DNA from: Myceligenerans crystallogenes
GTDB taxonomy: Bacteria > Actinomycetota > Actinomycetes > Actinomycetales > Cellulomonadaceae
Reading direction: 5' to 3'
Assembly: GCF_039529775.1 (NCBI RefSeq)
Contig: NZ_BAAANL010000002.1
Coordinates: 1 to 64,000 of the forward strand
Length of the DNA stretch: 64,000 nucleotides
Made by a program: the position numbers and the translations under genes. The notes below the pieces were generated by a model, which did no database searches, was not told the origin of the DNA, and saw only the letters and a program-made list of their open reading frames with translations. Below, in pieces: positions 1 to 8,107 of this stretch. Every line of letters begins with the position of its first letter. Positions within the stretch are counted from its first letter, which is position 1.

Positions 1-77
1 CAACTAGGACAAAAACCACGGCGGAGGGGTCAATTCCAATCCGTCGCCAGGGGGTCAGTTCTAACCCGTCGTTGACA
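1..77. mobile_element. End of an IS21-like insertion sequence (partial)
   Basis: Two imperfect direct repeats, GGGTCAATTCCAATCCGTCG and GGGTCAGTTCTAACCCGTCG, lie side by side and finish at GTTGACA. Multiple short terminal repeats next to a TG...CA terminus are typical of IS21-family ends; the reverse complement begins TGTCAACGACGGG. The rest of the element lies outside the window, so the family is inferred from the terminus only. The coding sequence that follows has lost its 5' part at this junction. Confidence 0.55.
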
Positions 78-100
78 GGGCCGACCTGATCGCGTCGGCG

Positions 101-703
101 GTGACTCTTGCGGACGGTTCCATGTATCGCACGCCGCTCGACAAGAAGGTGCGCCACGTCCAGTCGGCGTTGAACGCACTATCTGCCGCTCACCTTGTCG
201 AACTCGTACCCGGGAACAAACGACGCGTCTATGACGGCTTTCGCCTGCTCGACGAACGCGCGGGCCTTAACCGGGAGGGCAGCGCACTGCTGCCGTACGC
301 CACACCAGATAGTGAAGATTCGTGCCTGGCGTTACCTGCCTCGTTCATCAACGAGGGCTGGATCCACGTACTGGAGGACAGCGAGATCGTCCTGCTCATG
401 ATGGTCGCCTGCGGTATCGGGAACCTGGAGACGCTGCCGCAGGTCGCGATTCCCAGCAGGGTCCGCCTGCTGAAATACGGCATCGGCCGCGACTCCTACT
501 CCACCGCCCACCCGATGCTCGCCCAGTTTGGGCTCCTCGAAGTCGAAGAGATCGGACGGCAAGACGACGGCCGCGTCCTCGGATACGGCGACGACGACGG
601 CGCAGCGCACGTACACCGCCTCCGGCTGATGGACGACGCCTTCGAGAAGCCGGCACGCGAGACCGTCACGAAAGCGATCAAGGACGCGCTCGATCGAAGC
701 TAG
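101..703 (+). pseudogene. Hypothetical protein, 5' end removed by an IS insertion
   Basis: About 200 residues remain open from a GTG codon, but the same frame reads back without a stop to the IS terminus (residues ADLIASAVTLADGSMYRTP), so the visible start is probably not the native one and the gene is an N-terminally truncated remnant. The N-terminal part has charged helices (DKKVRHVQSALNALSAAHLVELV) reminiscent of a winged-helix or replication/transfer-associated DNA-binding segment, but I recognise no family. Codon use is less GC-rich than in the chromosomal part of the window. It converges on the YaaC-like gene downstream. Confidence 0.5.
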
Positions 704-771
704 CAGCCGCCCCAGCTCTGACTGTTCGACGGCCAGGAACGCTCCGCGATGGCTCCACCGTCCCGGGCTAA

Positions 772-806
772 CTGCCAAAAGGCAATGGAGGTTGTCCGTT
801 TGGCAG
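772..806. terminator. Possible bidirectional terminator
   Basis: Inverted repeat CTGCCAAA / TTTGGCAG with a 19-base loop in the 114-base gap between two convergent genes. The arms are short and there is no strong U tract, so this is a modest call based mostly on placement. Confidence 0.3.
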
Positions 807-817
807 GTCGGAGTGCA

Positions 818-1891
818 CTACTCTGGTTCCGTTCGAACCAGGGTTCGGTGAATCAGTTCGGGTAGGGCCTTGAGGGCGTACTCGCCTATGTGCTCGATCG
901 TCACAGCCTCGTCGCTTCTGTCGACGTCGACCATGGCCGCCCACTTGGTCGGTTCGTATCGGATATGATGCGCCATCGCGAACAGGACAGCCCACCACAG
1001 CAGGTACGGATGGACGGCAAGGTCGGCCCCCGCGCCGCGGGGGTAGATCAAGACCGAGCGTCCATTGTCGTCACTGAACTCGTGGAGGGGGGCGCCCGAG
1101 TCTTCAAAGCCAGGGTGTCTGCGCCCCGGCCAGGCGAGCCCGACCCAGCGAGTGCCGCCTCCTCCTCGGAGATCGAAGTGTTCTGGTGTCGGGTCGTACA
1201 GTTCAGCATCGCGCAACGTGGGGTATTGCTGTAGTTGCTCTCGCACATGCGCGCGATAGGCGTCGTAGTGCTTGGCCAGGCGTTTGCCAATGGGCGGCAG
1301 CTCCATCGCCCAAGTTGCCGCTGGCACCGCAAGATCTGCCCGCAGTGAGCCACCCACCTTCGTTTGCTCTGGGCTTGTGAGCTCCAGACGAAGAGGCATA
1401 TGCGCATGCTCGGGACTGTCCAGCGCGAACCGGGTACCGAGGGAGAGCAATCGAGAAAGAGAACCGACCGTCTGTTCCTCCGGGACCGACGCGCGGCCGA
1501 GAGCGGCCGCAACATCGCGAAAGTGACCCTTCTTCTGGTCCATAACCAGAGCCTGAGATAGGTGATCGCCGATGGACGCACCTACCACGGTCAGTCCATG
1601 CCCTCCCGATCGGTGCCAGTCGGAATCCTCCTGAGCCACCGCCCTCAGCGCTCTGCCAGTCTGAGCGAGACCATAGAACACGAGCAGCGCTCGCGTCTCT
1701 GGACCGACCGCCGCCGCTGCACGAAAGAACTGCTCGGCCTGCTCCAGCGCGGCGGAGAACAACATGCGTCGCTCCTGGTCACGGCGAGCCAGGCCGGGTG
1801 GATCCTGGCGCAATGCCCTCAGCATGCGCCAAGCCGTCCCGCGTGGAGTCGTTCCAATCTCGCCCCACGACGTCCCATATACGTATTTCAC
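818..1891 (-). CDS. YaaC-like family protein
   Basis: The 357-residue product resembles the uncharacterised YaaC family: an N-terminal helical part (WRMLRALRQDPPG, then SAALEQAEQFFRAAAAVGPETRALLVFYGLAQTGRAL), a variable centre, and a C-terminal LLWWAVLFAMAHHIRYEPTKW segment followed by the VTIEHIGEYALKALPELI tail. No enzymatic function is established for the family. I chose the GTG that gives VKYVYGTSWGEI; the frame stays open further upstream but that extension looks non-coding and would run into the divergent gene. The 282-base gap to the divergent HEPN-like gene probably holds both promoters. Base composition is lower in GC than the chromosomal backbone, as expected for transferred DNA. 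Confidence 0.65.
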   Translation of the reverse strand: MKYVYGTSWGEIGTTPRGTAWRMLRALRQDPPGLARRDQERRMLFSAALEQAEQFFRAAAAVGPETRALLVFYGLAQTGRALRAVAQEDSDWHRSGGHGLTVVGASIGDHLSQALVMDQKKGHFRDVAAALGRASVPEEQTVGSLSRLLSLGTRFALDSPEHAHMPLRLELTSPEQTKVGGSLRADLAVPAATWAMELPPIGKRLAKHYDAYRAHVREQLQQYPTLRDAELYDPTPEHFDLRGGGGTRWVGLAWPGRRHPGFEDSGAPLHEFSDDNGRSVLIYPRGAGADLAVHPYLLWWAVLFAMAHHIRYEPTKWAAMVDVDRSDEAVTIEHIGEYALKALPELIHRTLVRTEPE

Positions 1892-2173
1892 GATGTCAGG
1901 GTGCCACAAGCAGCCTCTCTCATGGTCACGGACGCGCCGAGTCAGGGGAACGACTGGCCCGCGTGGCTGGCGAGTGCCCCCAGGACACGCGCTGGGGGAT
2001 TCGGCCGCACTCCAATAATTCCGACCGCCCAGAGCTGTCACTTTGGCTCCCGGTTCAACCCGGCCTGGCGAGCACGGCTCGGATCCGCTGCCATAAGTGG
2101 CGTTGGTCAGCGCAGAGTGCCAACGATCGTCAAATCGCGTGACCTGGCTGGCCGTCGAGATTATGGTCTCTCC

Positions 2174-4003
2174 ATGACTTTGACGGTCGAAGCGTTCCGA
2201 GCGGTTGCCTCGCAGGTCAGCAAGGCCGAGGGGACTCCGAGTGATCTCCACGACATGGAGAGAGACCTTCGCTCCGTGCCAGCCGAAGCGGACGATGACC
2301 AACGTGACGTCCAGGCGCTGTTGGCCGACATCTGCTCCTACGACCTCGCGCAGCCACTAGATGCCGCGGAACCGTATCGGGCCGCTATCTGGCTCGTCGA
2401 CGGGCGACGTACCGCGATGCCTGAGGACCTGACAGAGGAGCAGATCGGTTTCTTGGCGACGATCCGCGACCAGATCGGCTCCCCATGGCTTCGCGCCAGG
2501 ATCTGTGATGTGTTGTGGATCAAGAATCGTGACCATCTCGCCGCCCGTACCGCTGTGGTGACCTGGGCGGGCATCCCTGTCGACGAGAACGCTTGGTTCG
2601 AGGGTGGGGCAGCAGCCTGGGAACGTGCGCTCGATCTTTCTCAGCGGCTCAACCTAGCTGAAGGACATCAGCTGCAGCAGGCGTTGCATGATGCGGTTCT
2701 GGTAACTGAGCAGTTCGCCTTTGCGGGCCAGGTGAGCGACGTCCTGCTCGGGGCGCGGGTGCCGGCGACTGATGGGCTCGCGCTCCTGGAGCGCTTGGCG
2801 GCACTGGCGGAGGCGCGTTCAGGGGGAGAAGAGCGAGATCTCCTCGAAGCGGCCAAAGCCTGGGCGCAGCGGCTGCGAAAAGAAGAGACCCGCGCTGACT
2901 TGCTGTACAGCATCGTGCAGTCTTGGATGGCCGAGAGCGAGGAACATGCGCGTGGCGAGAGGCCTAGTGCGATGCTTGCAGCTCGCTGCCTCGAACAGGC
3001 GCTCCAGACGTTCCGGAAGATCCCACGGAAGGAGCGCGAGCGGCTAGGGATCGCGGACCTCGAACTGCAGCTCCGTGCACGACACAAGACGGCGACATCG
3101 AGCATTAACGATGAGCTGACGGCGATCCGGACCGAGTTTCCCGCCGACGGCGAGAAGATGGCAGAGCATACGAGACAGCGCATCGCCGGATGCGACCGAG
3201 GTGACGTACTTGTCGTGCTCGGAACCCTGTTCCCCGCCCGGCCATACGCGGAACTGTTCGATGTCGCACAGGCCACAGAGGAAGGTTCGATCAGCAGCCT
3301 GTTCGAGTCCGTCAGCCTGACCCCCGAAGGGCGCAAGGCGCGGGTCACGAGGGCGGATGACGAGATTCACGGGGTCCGGGCACCTGTGTGGAGGGTCATG
3401 GAGCGCGCCTTCAACTTGATGGCCGCACTAACGGTTCGTGAGGGCCTGGCGCCCGCGCTCGCGGTAGTCCAGGCCGAGCATGCCCTGCGGGAGCAGGACT
3501 TCGCCGATCTCGTTGCGGAGTGCGGGCAGGTTCCGGCCGACCATCGCTATCTCTTCACCCATGGCCTCTGGTGCATCTACAAGGGTGACATCGCGGCGGG
3601 CATCCACATCCTGGTGCCCCAGATCGAGGCTTTCGTGCGGACACATCTCCAGTTCCACGGTGTGGCAACGACGACGATCGACAAGGAGGACAGCGTCGAG
3701 AACGAGGTGGGCCTGTCCACCTTGGTTCGGAAGGACGAGATGGAGCAGGTCTTCGGACCGGACCTCACGTTGTACTTCCGAATGATGTTCGAAGGCCCGG
3801 CAGGCTTGAACGTGCGAAACACGGTAGCGCACGGAGTCTTGACCGACGATGCCGTGGAGACCGTAACCAACCTCTTCGTCTGGTGGTTCGCTCTCTATCT
3901 CGTGACGATGCCAGTGGCAGTGAGACGTCGTACCCGATCTGACGTGGGCTCGACAGAGGAAGATCTTGCGGGAGGAGGCCCGGTCGCGGCGAACGACGAG
4001 TAG
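2174..4003 (+). CDS. DUF4209-like protein with a C-terminal HEPN-type motif
   Basis: 609 residues. The last 70 or so residues contain NVRNTVAHGVL, in which R548 and H553 form an R-x4-H motif inside an all-alpha region, as in HEPN ribonuclease domains and the DUF4209 family (RN..AHG). The first 500 residues are helical, without TM segments, and look like a repeat-rich sensor or scaffold. A longer open frame reaches back to 1562, but the ATG at 2174 (MTLTVEAFRAVASQV) begins the protein-like composition and avoids overlap with the divergent YaaC-like gene. HEPN proteins in such settings are often RNA-targeting toxins or abortive-infection effectors; that role is inferred here, not shown. Confidence 0.65.
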   Translation: MTLTVEAFRAVASQVSKAEGTPSDLHDMERDLRSVPAEADDDQRDVQALLADICSYDLAQPLDAAEPYRAAIWLVDGRRTAMPEDLTEEQIGFLATIRDQIGSPWLRARICDVLWIKNRDHLAARTAVVTWAGIPVDENAWFEGGAAAWERALDLSQRLNLAEGHQLQQALHDAVLVTEQFAFAGQVSDVLLGARVPATDGLALLERLAALAEARSGGEERDLLEAAKAWAQRLRKEETRADLLYSIVQSWMAESEEHARGERPSAMLAARCLEQALQTFRKIPRKERERLGIADLELQLRARHKTATSSINDELTAIRTEFPADGEKMAEHTRQRIAGCDRGDVLVVLGTLFPARPYAELFDVAQATEEGSISSLFESVSLTPEGRKARVTRADDEIHGVRAPVWRVMERAFNLMAALTVREGLAPALAVVQAEHALREQDFADLVAECGQVPADHRYLFTHGLWCIYKGDIAAGIHILVPQIEAFVRTHLQFHGVATTTIDKEDSVENEVGLSTLVRKDEMEQVFGPDLTLYFRMMFEGPAGLNVRNTVAHGVLTDDAVETVTNLFVWWFALYLVTMPVAVRRRTRSDVGSTEEDLAGGGPVAANDE

Positions 4004-4124
4004 GACGTGACGCCTGACGTCACCGGTAGGGGTCTACGTTCGCTGCGCGTCTAGCTGGTGGAGGCGCCGTAGGGATGTCAGGGCGGTGGCGGCGCGCTCG
4101 TCGTGGTGGGGCTAGTTTCGAGGG

Positions 4125-4652
4125 ATGGCGACGATTCTTGAGCAGCCCTCGGGCAAGGGCATTGGTTCGGCGGAGCACACGCGGTCGGTTCCGCGGAAGC
4201 GGTCGGCGTCGACGATGGTGTTCACCGACGGTGCGGGCCGGGTGTTGTTGTGCGAGCCGACGTACAAGCAGGTGTGGGAGGCGCCGGGCGGCGCGGTCGA
4301 GGTGGACGAGTCGCCGCGTGACGCGGCCGGGCGTGAGGTGCGTGAGGAACTGGGCTTGGTCGTCGAGCCGGGCCGGCTGGTCGCGGTGGACTACGTGCCG
4401 CCTCTGGAGGGTCGTACGGAGGGTCTGATCTTCGTGTACGACGGTGGCCGGCTGAGCGAGCAACAGGCCGCGTCGATCTGTCTAGCTGACGATGAGCTGC
4501 GCTCGTGGGCGTGGTGCACTGTCGTGCAGGTGCGTGAGCGGATGCGTCCGCTGGTCGCGCGTCGTGTGGAGGCCGCGCTCGGCGCGATCGCGGGCGGTGG
4601 TGTGGTGGAGCTGGAGAACGGCTACCCGGTCGGCGTGAAGCCGCCCGAGTAA
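4125..4652 (+). CDS. Nudix hydrolase
   Basis: 175 residues. The Nudix box is complete: GGAVEVDE followed by REVREELGL fits G-x5-E-x7-RE-U-x-EE-x-G-U. An N-terminal 30-residue extension precedes the fold. Such enzymes hydrolyse nucleoside diphosphates linked to another moiety; the substrate cannot be read from sequence. A GAGGG just upstream supports the ATG. It converges with the acyl-CoA-dehydrogenase-like gene, the stop codons being only 12 bases apart, and it is probably part of the same functional group as the acyltransferase and XRE regulator. Confidence 0.85.
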   Translation: MATILEQPSGKGIGSAEHTRSVPRKRSASTMVFTDGAGRVLLCEPTYKQVWEAPGGAVEVDESPRDAAGREVREELGLVVEPGRLVAVDYVPPLEGRTEGLIFVYDGGRLSEQQAASICLADDELRSWAWCTVVQVRERMRPLVARRVEAALGAIAGGGVVELENGYPVGVKPPE

Positions 4653-4664
4653 CCGCCCGCCGTT

Positions 4665-5807
4665 TCAGGCGGCTTGCAGGCGCGGTCTTCCTGTGGCCGC
4701 GCGTAGGAGTTCGGCGCCGCCGGAGCGGTACAGGGAGTCGTGGATCCCGTCGGCGTACTGCAGTGCGGCCAGGTCCGTGCGGGCCTTGGCGATGGGGTGG
4801 TCGTGCTGGAACCCGACCGCGCCGACAAGTGGTGCCAGGGCCTCGGTGGTGCGGCAGGCGGTGTCGACGCCGTGGGCTTTGCCGAGCCGGGCGGCAAGGT
4901 CGTGGCTGTCGGGGTGGGTGGCGTGCAGGGCGAGCAGGGTTGCGGCGTTGATCTGCGCCCAGGCGGACCCGAGTGCGATCAGCGCGTTGTCCCGGATCCG
5001 CGGTATGACGCCACGGGCCGAACGGTCGGCCAGGAGCCCGCGTACGCGGTCGTGCACGCTGGCGGCCGTGCCGAGCGCGCACAGGGTGACCAGGGGCCGG
5101 AACCGGGTGAAGTGCTCGCGGAAGATCCGCAGACCCTGCCCGGCCTCGCCGATGAGTTGGGTGGTGGGGTCGACGTCGACGGCGTCGAACGTGAGCATGC
5201 CCCACGACCAGCCGCCGAGCCCGGAGGGTGTCCGGGGTTCGCGGACCAGCCCGGGTGCGGTCGCGTCGATGACGACGGCGGAGATCGTTCCGGCGGGGTC
5301 GCGCAGGAACACGACGAACGCGTCGGACTCGGTCAGGCGTGAGACCCAGCACTTGCTCCCGCTCACCCGCCACAGCCCGCCTGGCAGTGGGTGGGCGGTG
5401 GTGGTGATTTCCTGGATGCGGGAGCCGCCGTGCGCCTCGGTCGCGGCGATCCCGACCAGTGCCCCGCGTGCGAGCCGGTCCGCCCAGCTGCGGGCCAGCG
5501 GGCCGGGGGCGTGATCGAGGATCATCTGCCCGTGTCCGGTACCGGTGGCCTCGCGCAGGTCCAGGTCGCGGTATCCGGCGAGGAACTGTGCTCCGGCCTG
5601 CCACAGCCCGCTGCCGTGGTGCGTGGAGAGCTGGGTCCGGACGCGGCGCAGCCACCGCGACCGTGCCGCGGGATCGCCCGGCCCGGGGTCGCCGACGGCG
5701 ACGTCGTCGAGCGCGGCGTCCAGGCGCTGCCAGCCAGCCCACAGGTTAGGGTCGAGGTCGAGGTCGAGGCTCGGGCGTAGTGCCTGGAGCCAGTCCAGGC
5801 CGGTCAT
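4665..5807 (-). CDS. Acyl-CoA-dehydrogenase-like flavoprotein
   Basis: 380 residues. The central part (VGIAATEAHGGSRIQEITTT, then LWRVSGSKCWVSRLTESDAFVVFLRD) matches the beta-barrel FAD-binding region of acyl-CoA dehydrogenases (TE..GS, .l.G.K.wis), followed by a C-terminal helical domain. The typical C-terminal QxxGG/EGT signatures are not obvious, so the protein is divergent and may oxidise a non-CoA or carrier-bound substrate. Its ATG overlaps the stop of the upstream hexapeptide transferase as ATGA, which indicates translational coupling and one operon under the intergenic region shared with the XRE gene. Confidence 0.7.
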   Translation of the reverse strand: MTGLDWLQALRPSLDLDLDPNLWAGWQRLDAALDDVAVGDPGPGDPAARSRWLRRVRTQLSTHHGSGLWQAGAQFLAGYRDLDLREATGTGHGQMILDHAPGPLARSWADRLARGALVGIAATEAHGGSRIQEITTTAHPLPGGLWRVSGSKCWVSRLTESDAFVVFLRDPAGTISAVVIDATAPGLVREPRTPSGLGGWSWGMLTFDAVDVDPTTQLIGEAGQGLRIFREHFTRFRPLVTLCALGTAASVHDRVRGLLADRSARGVIPRIRDNALIALGSAWAQINAATLLALHATHPDSHDLAARLGKAHGVDTACRTTEALAPLVGAVGFQHDHPIAKARTDLAALQYADGIHDSLYRSGGAELLRAATGRPRLQAA

Positions 5808-6565
5808 GACCGGCCTGCGTTCTGGCGGGCGGGGTTGCCGAACACGGTGACGCCGGGGGCGACGTCGCGGGTGACGACCGAGCCCGCGCCGACCAGCGCG
5901 CCGACGCCGATGATGACGCCGGGCAGCAGCACGGCCCCGGTGCCGACCTTCGCGCCGGCCTCGATGCGCGGCGGGCGCAGCGGCTCCTGGTGGTCGGGGT
6001 CGCGCCAGATGAGGTGCTTGTCGTTGATCGTGGCGACCCGCGCGCCGATGAACGCGTCGTTGCCGATGTGCATGCGCGCGGTCAGGTGGGTCAGCGGGGA
6101 GCAGCGCACCCGGTCCCCGATCCGGGTTTCGCGCTCGACGGTCATCAGGTGCCCCAGCTGGCTGCCGGCACCGACGACGACGCCGGTACGCAGTAGCGTG
6201 CTGTGCCCGATCACGGTCTCGGCACCGATCCGCGCGCCGGCGTAGACGACCGCGCCGGCGCGCAGGACGACGCCATCGTGCAGGATCGTGGTCGCGCCGT
6301 GCCCGTCGTGGTGGCCGCGCAGCGCGTACCTGGTCTCGGGTTCCCCGACGATCGCGTGGTGCCCGATCTCGACGCCGTCGCCGAGGCGGGTCCCGCCGTG
6401 CACGACGGCGAACGCTCCGACGCGCGCTCCGGCACCGATGACCACGGGCCGGTGCCGGCCGAGTCGGTCGGCTGTGATCAGGACGGCGGTGGGGTGGATG
6501 AGCGCGTCCGGGGCGATCTGGGCTCGGCCGTGATCGATCGCGTCGGCCCACTGTGGTGTTGCCAT
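5804..6565 (-). CDS. Left-handed beta-helix (hexapeptide-repeat) acyltransferase
   Basis: 253 residues with continuous hexapeptide repeats from about residue 17 (IAPDALIHPTAVL) to the end (VGAGSVVTRDVAPGVTVFGN), the LpxA/WbbJ-type fold. An HHAIVGEPE segment at about residues 87-95 recalls LpxA-type enzymes, but Gram-positives lack lipid A, so the acceptor is probably another sugar or amine. It is the first gene of the operon with the acyl-CoA-dehydrogenase-like protein and is divergent from the XRE-type regulator, which may control it. Putative job: modification of a small secreted or signalling molecule (inference). Confidence 0.75.
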   Translation of the reverse strand: MATPQWADAIDHGRAQIAPDALIHPTAVLITADRLGRHRPVVIGAGARVGAFAVVHGGTRLGDGVEIGHHAIVGEPETRYALRGHHDGHGATTILHDGVVLRAGAVVYAGARIGAETVIGHSTLLRTGVVVGAGSQLGHLMTVERETRIGDRVRCSPLTHLTARMHIGNDAFIGARVATINDKHLIWRDPDHQEPLRPPRIEAGAKVGTGAVLLPGVIIGVGALVGAGSVVTRDVAPGVTVFGNPARQNAGRS

Positions 6566-6667
6566 CTTCGATCTCCTTCGCTCGGCTTTCCTGCCGCTGG
6601 CCCTCTTTCGCCGGCGTCGGCGGGTCCGTACCCTCAGAATGTCGGCTCACCTGGGGAGACGGAACAG
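6566..6667. promoter_or_regulatory. Divergent promoter region between acyltransferase operon and XRE gene
   Basis: This 102-base gap must hold promoters for both directions. I see purine-rich sequence ahead of each start (AAGGAGATCG on the minus strand, GGGGAGACGGAAC on the plus strand). No clear palindromic operator is visible. Confidence 0.4.
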
Positions 6668-7873
6668 ATGGCACGGTCACAACCGGTCACAACGACAGGA
6701 GCGCGGCTGCGCCTGGCCCGTGAAGCCGCAGGTCTGAGCCGTGAGCAGATGGCAGCGTTGACTCACTTCGGCAAGACCACCCTCACCTATGCTGAACAGG
6801 GCAAGCGCCGGATCACCCCCGAGCTGGTCGCCGCCTACGAACGGCACCTCGGCACCGGGATCCTGGATCCGATCGCCAACCTCGAGCACGTGGGAAGAGG
6901 AGACGTGGACAGACGGTCCTTCATCCGCACCGCCGCCTACACCGCGGGCCTCGGAGCCCTCGCACTAGCCGGCGGGGACGACCTCGCGCGCCTGGCCGCC
7001 CACACCGACACCTCAGCCACCGGCGCCACAACCATCGAGGCCCTGCGCCGCATGACCGACTCGATGATCGCCGTGGACGAGACTCTCGGCGGTGGCGTGG
7101 GCCGGACCGCGGTCGCGGAGTTCCTCGCGACCGACGTCGCCGCCGTCCTGCGCGGCCGGTTCATCTCCGAGCAGGTACGAGCCGACGCGTTCTCCGCCGC
7201 GGCTGAGGTCGCCTACCTCGCAGGCTGGAAAGCACACGACGCGGGCCTGGACGGGCTCGCGCAGCGGTACTACCTGTCCGCGCTCGACCTGACCCGCGAA
7301 TCCGGCGACGCCGGACACGAAGCATTCGTGCTGCGGATCCTGGCCCTGCAGGGCTGCGACGTCGGCCAGAAGACCTACTCGGTCCGGCTCGCCGAAGCCA
7401 GCCGCGACCGCGCCCGGCAGGCAAGGCTCGACCCGGACACCGAAGCACTGTTCTACCTGGTCGTCGCACGCTGCCAGGCCGAGACCGGCGAACACGCCGC
7501 CGCGGCACGCACCATTGCCCGCGCGCCCTCGCTCAACGCCGAGGTGAGCGAGCAGTTCCCGCGCTGGGCTGCCCAGTGGGGACCGCACAAGGGACCGGTA
7601 CTGCGCCAGTCGTCCAAGACGTTCACCGCGATGAACGACACCGCCGAGGCCGCGAGCTTCCTGACCGAGGTCACCGGGATCTGGGACCCTGCCGGAAACG
7701 CCCGCATCTGGGCGCTGTCCATGGCCGAACTCGGACACGCCCAATGGCGCAACGCCGACCCCGCAGCCGCCACCAGCACCTGGAACACCGCACTACCCGT
7801 CCTGGACCAGATCAGCTCCGACCGCACCCGCAAACAAGCCGCGAAAATTCGCCACACCCTCCGGACCGCCTGA
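6668..7873 (+). CDS. XRE-family regulator with C-terminal TPR-like domain
   Basis: 401 residues. The N-terminal HTH (LRLAREAAGLSREQMAALTH, then TTLTYAEQGKRRITPELVAAYERHL) is a Cro/XRE type. A DRRSFIRTAAYTAGLGALAL segment follows and then about 270 residues of helical repeats, the layout of large streptomycete-type regulators whose TPR-like part senses a ligand or partner. The ATG sits behind GGGAGACGGAAC; the frame extends far upstream but without protein-like sequence. It is divergently transcribed from the acyltransferase/flavoprotein operon and most likely regulates it, an inference from position. Confidence 0.75.
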   Translation: MARSQPVTTTGARLRLAREAAGLSREQMAALTHFGKTTLTYAEQGKRRITPELVAAYERHLGTGILDPIANLEHVGRGDVDRRSFIRTAAYTAGLGALALAGGDDLARLAAHTDTSATGATTIEALRRMTDSMIAVDETLGGGVGRTAVAEFLATDVAAVLRGRFISEQVRADAFSAAAEVAYLAGWKAHDAGLDGLAQRYYLSALDLTRESGDAGHEAFVLRILALQGCDVGQKTYSVRLAEASRDRARQARLDPDTEALFYLVVARCQAETGEHAAAARTIARAPSLNAEVSEQFPRWAAQWGPHKGPVLRQSSKTFTAMNDTAEAASFLTEVTGIWDPAGNARIWALSMAELGHAQWRNADPAAATSTWNTALPVLDQISSDRTRKQAAKIRHTLRTA

Positions 7874-8107
7874 GGTGGGTCGGTAGGCAAATGCCGGTTG
7901 CGCCGGCATGCCTGTTGCCTGCGACTCGGTCGGCCCTGCCCCACGGTGCATGCGTGTGCGGGCCGCAAGCGGCAGACTCGCCGTCATGTGGTCACGGCTC
8001 AAGAGCCGCACGGTTGCCCGTGCGCGCACAGCGTGTGCGATTCATGCACGCGTCGATTGGTTAGGCGTGCGAGCGCATCGCTGAAGGTGAAGGGTCTGAC
8101 CGAGGCT

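Noticed and set aside
4222..5742. Long minus-strand open frame of 506 codons over the Nudix and flavoprotein genes
   Set aside because: Composition is almost only R, P, A, T and H with no domain motif; it is the shadow of genuine genes in GC-rich DNA.
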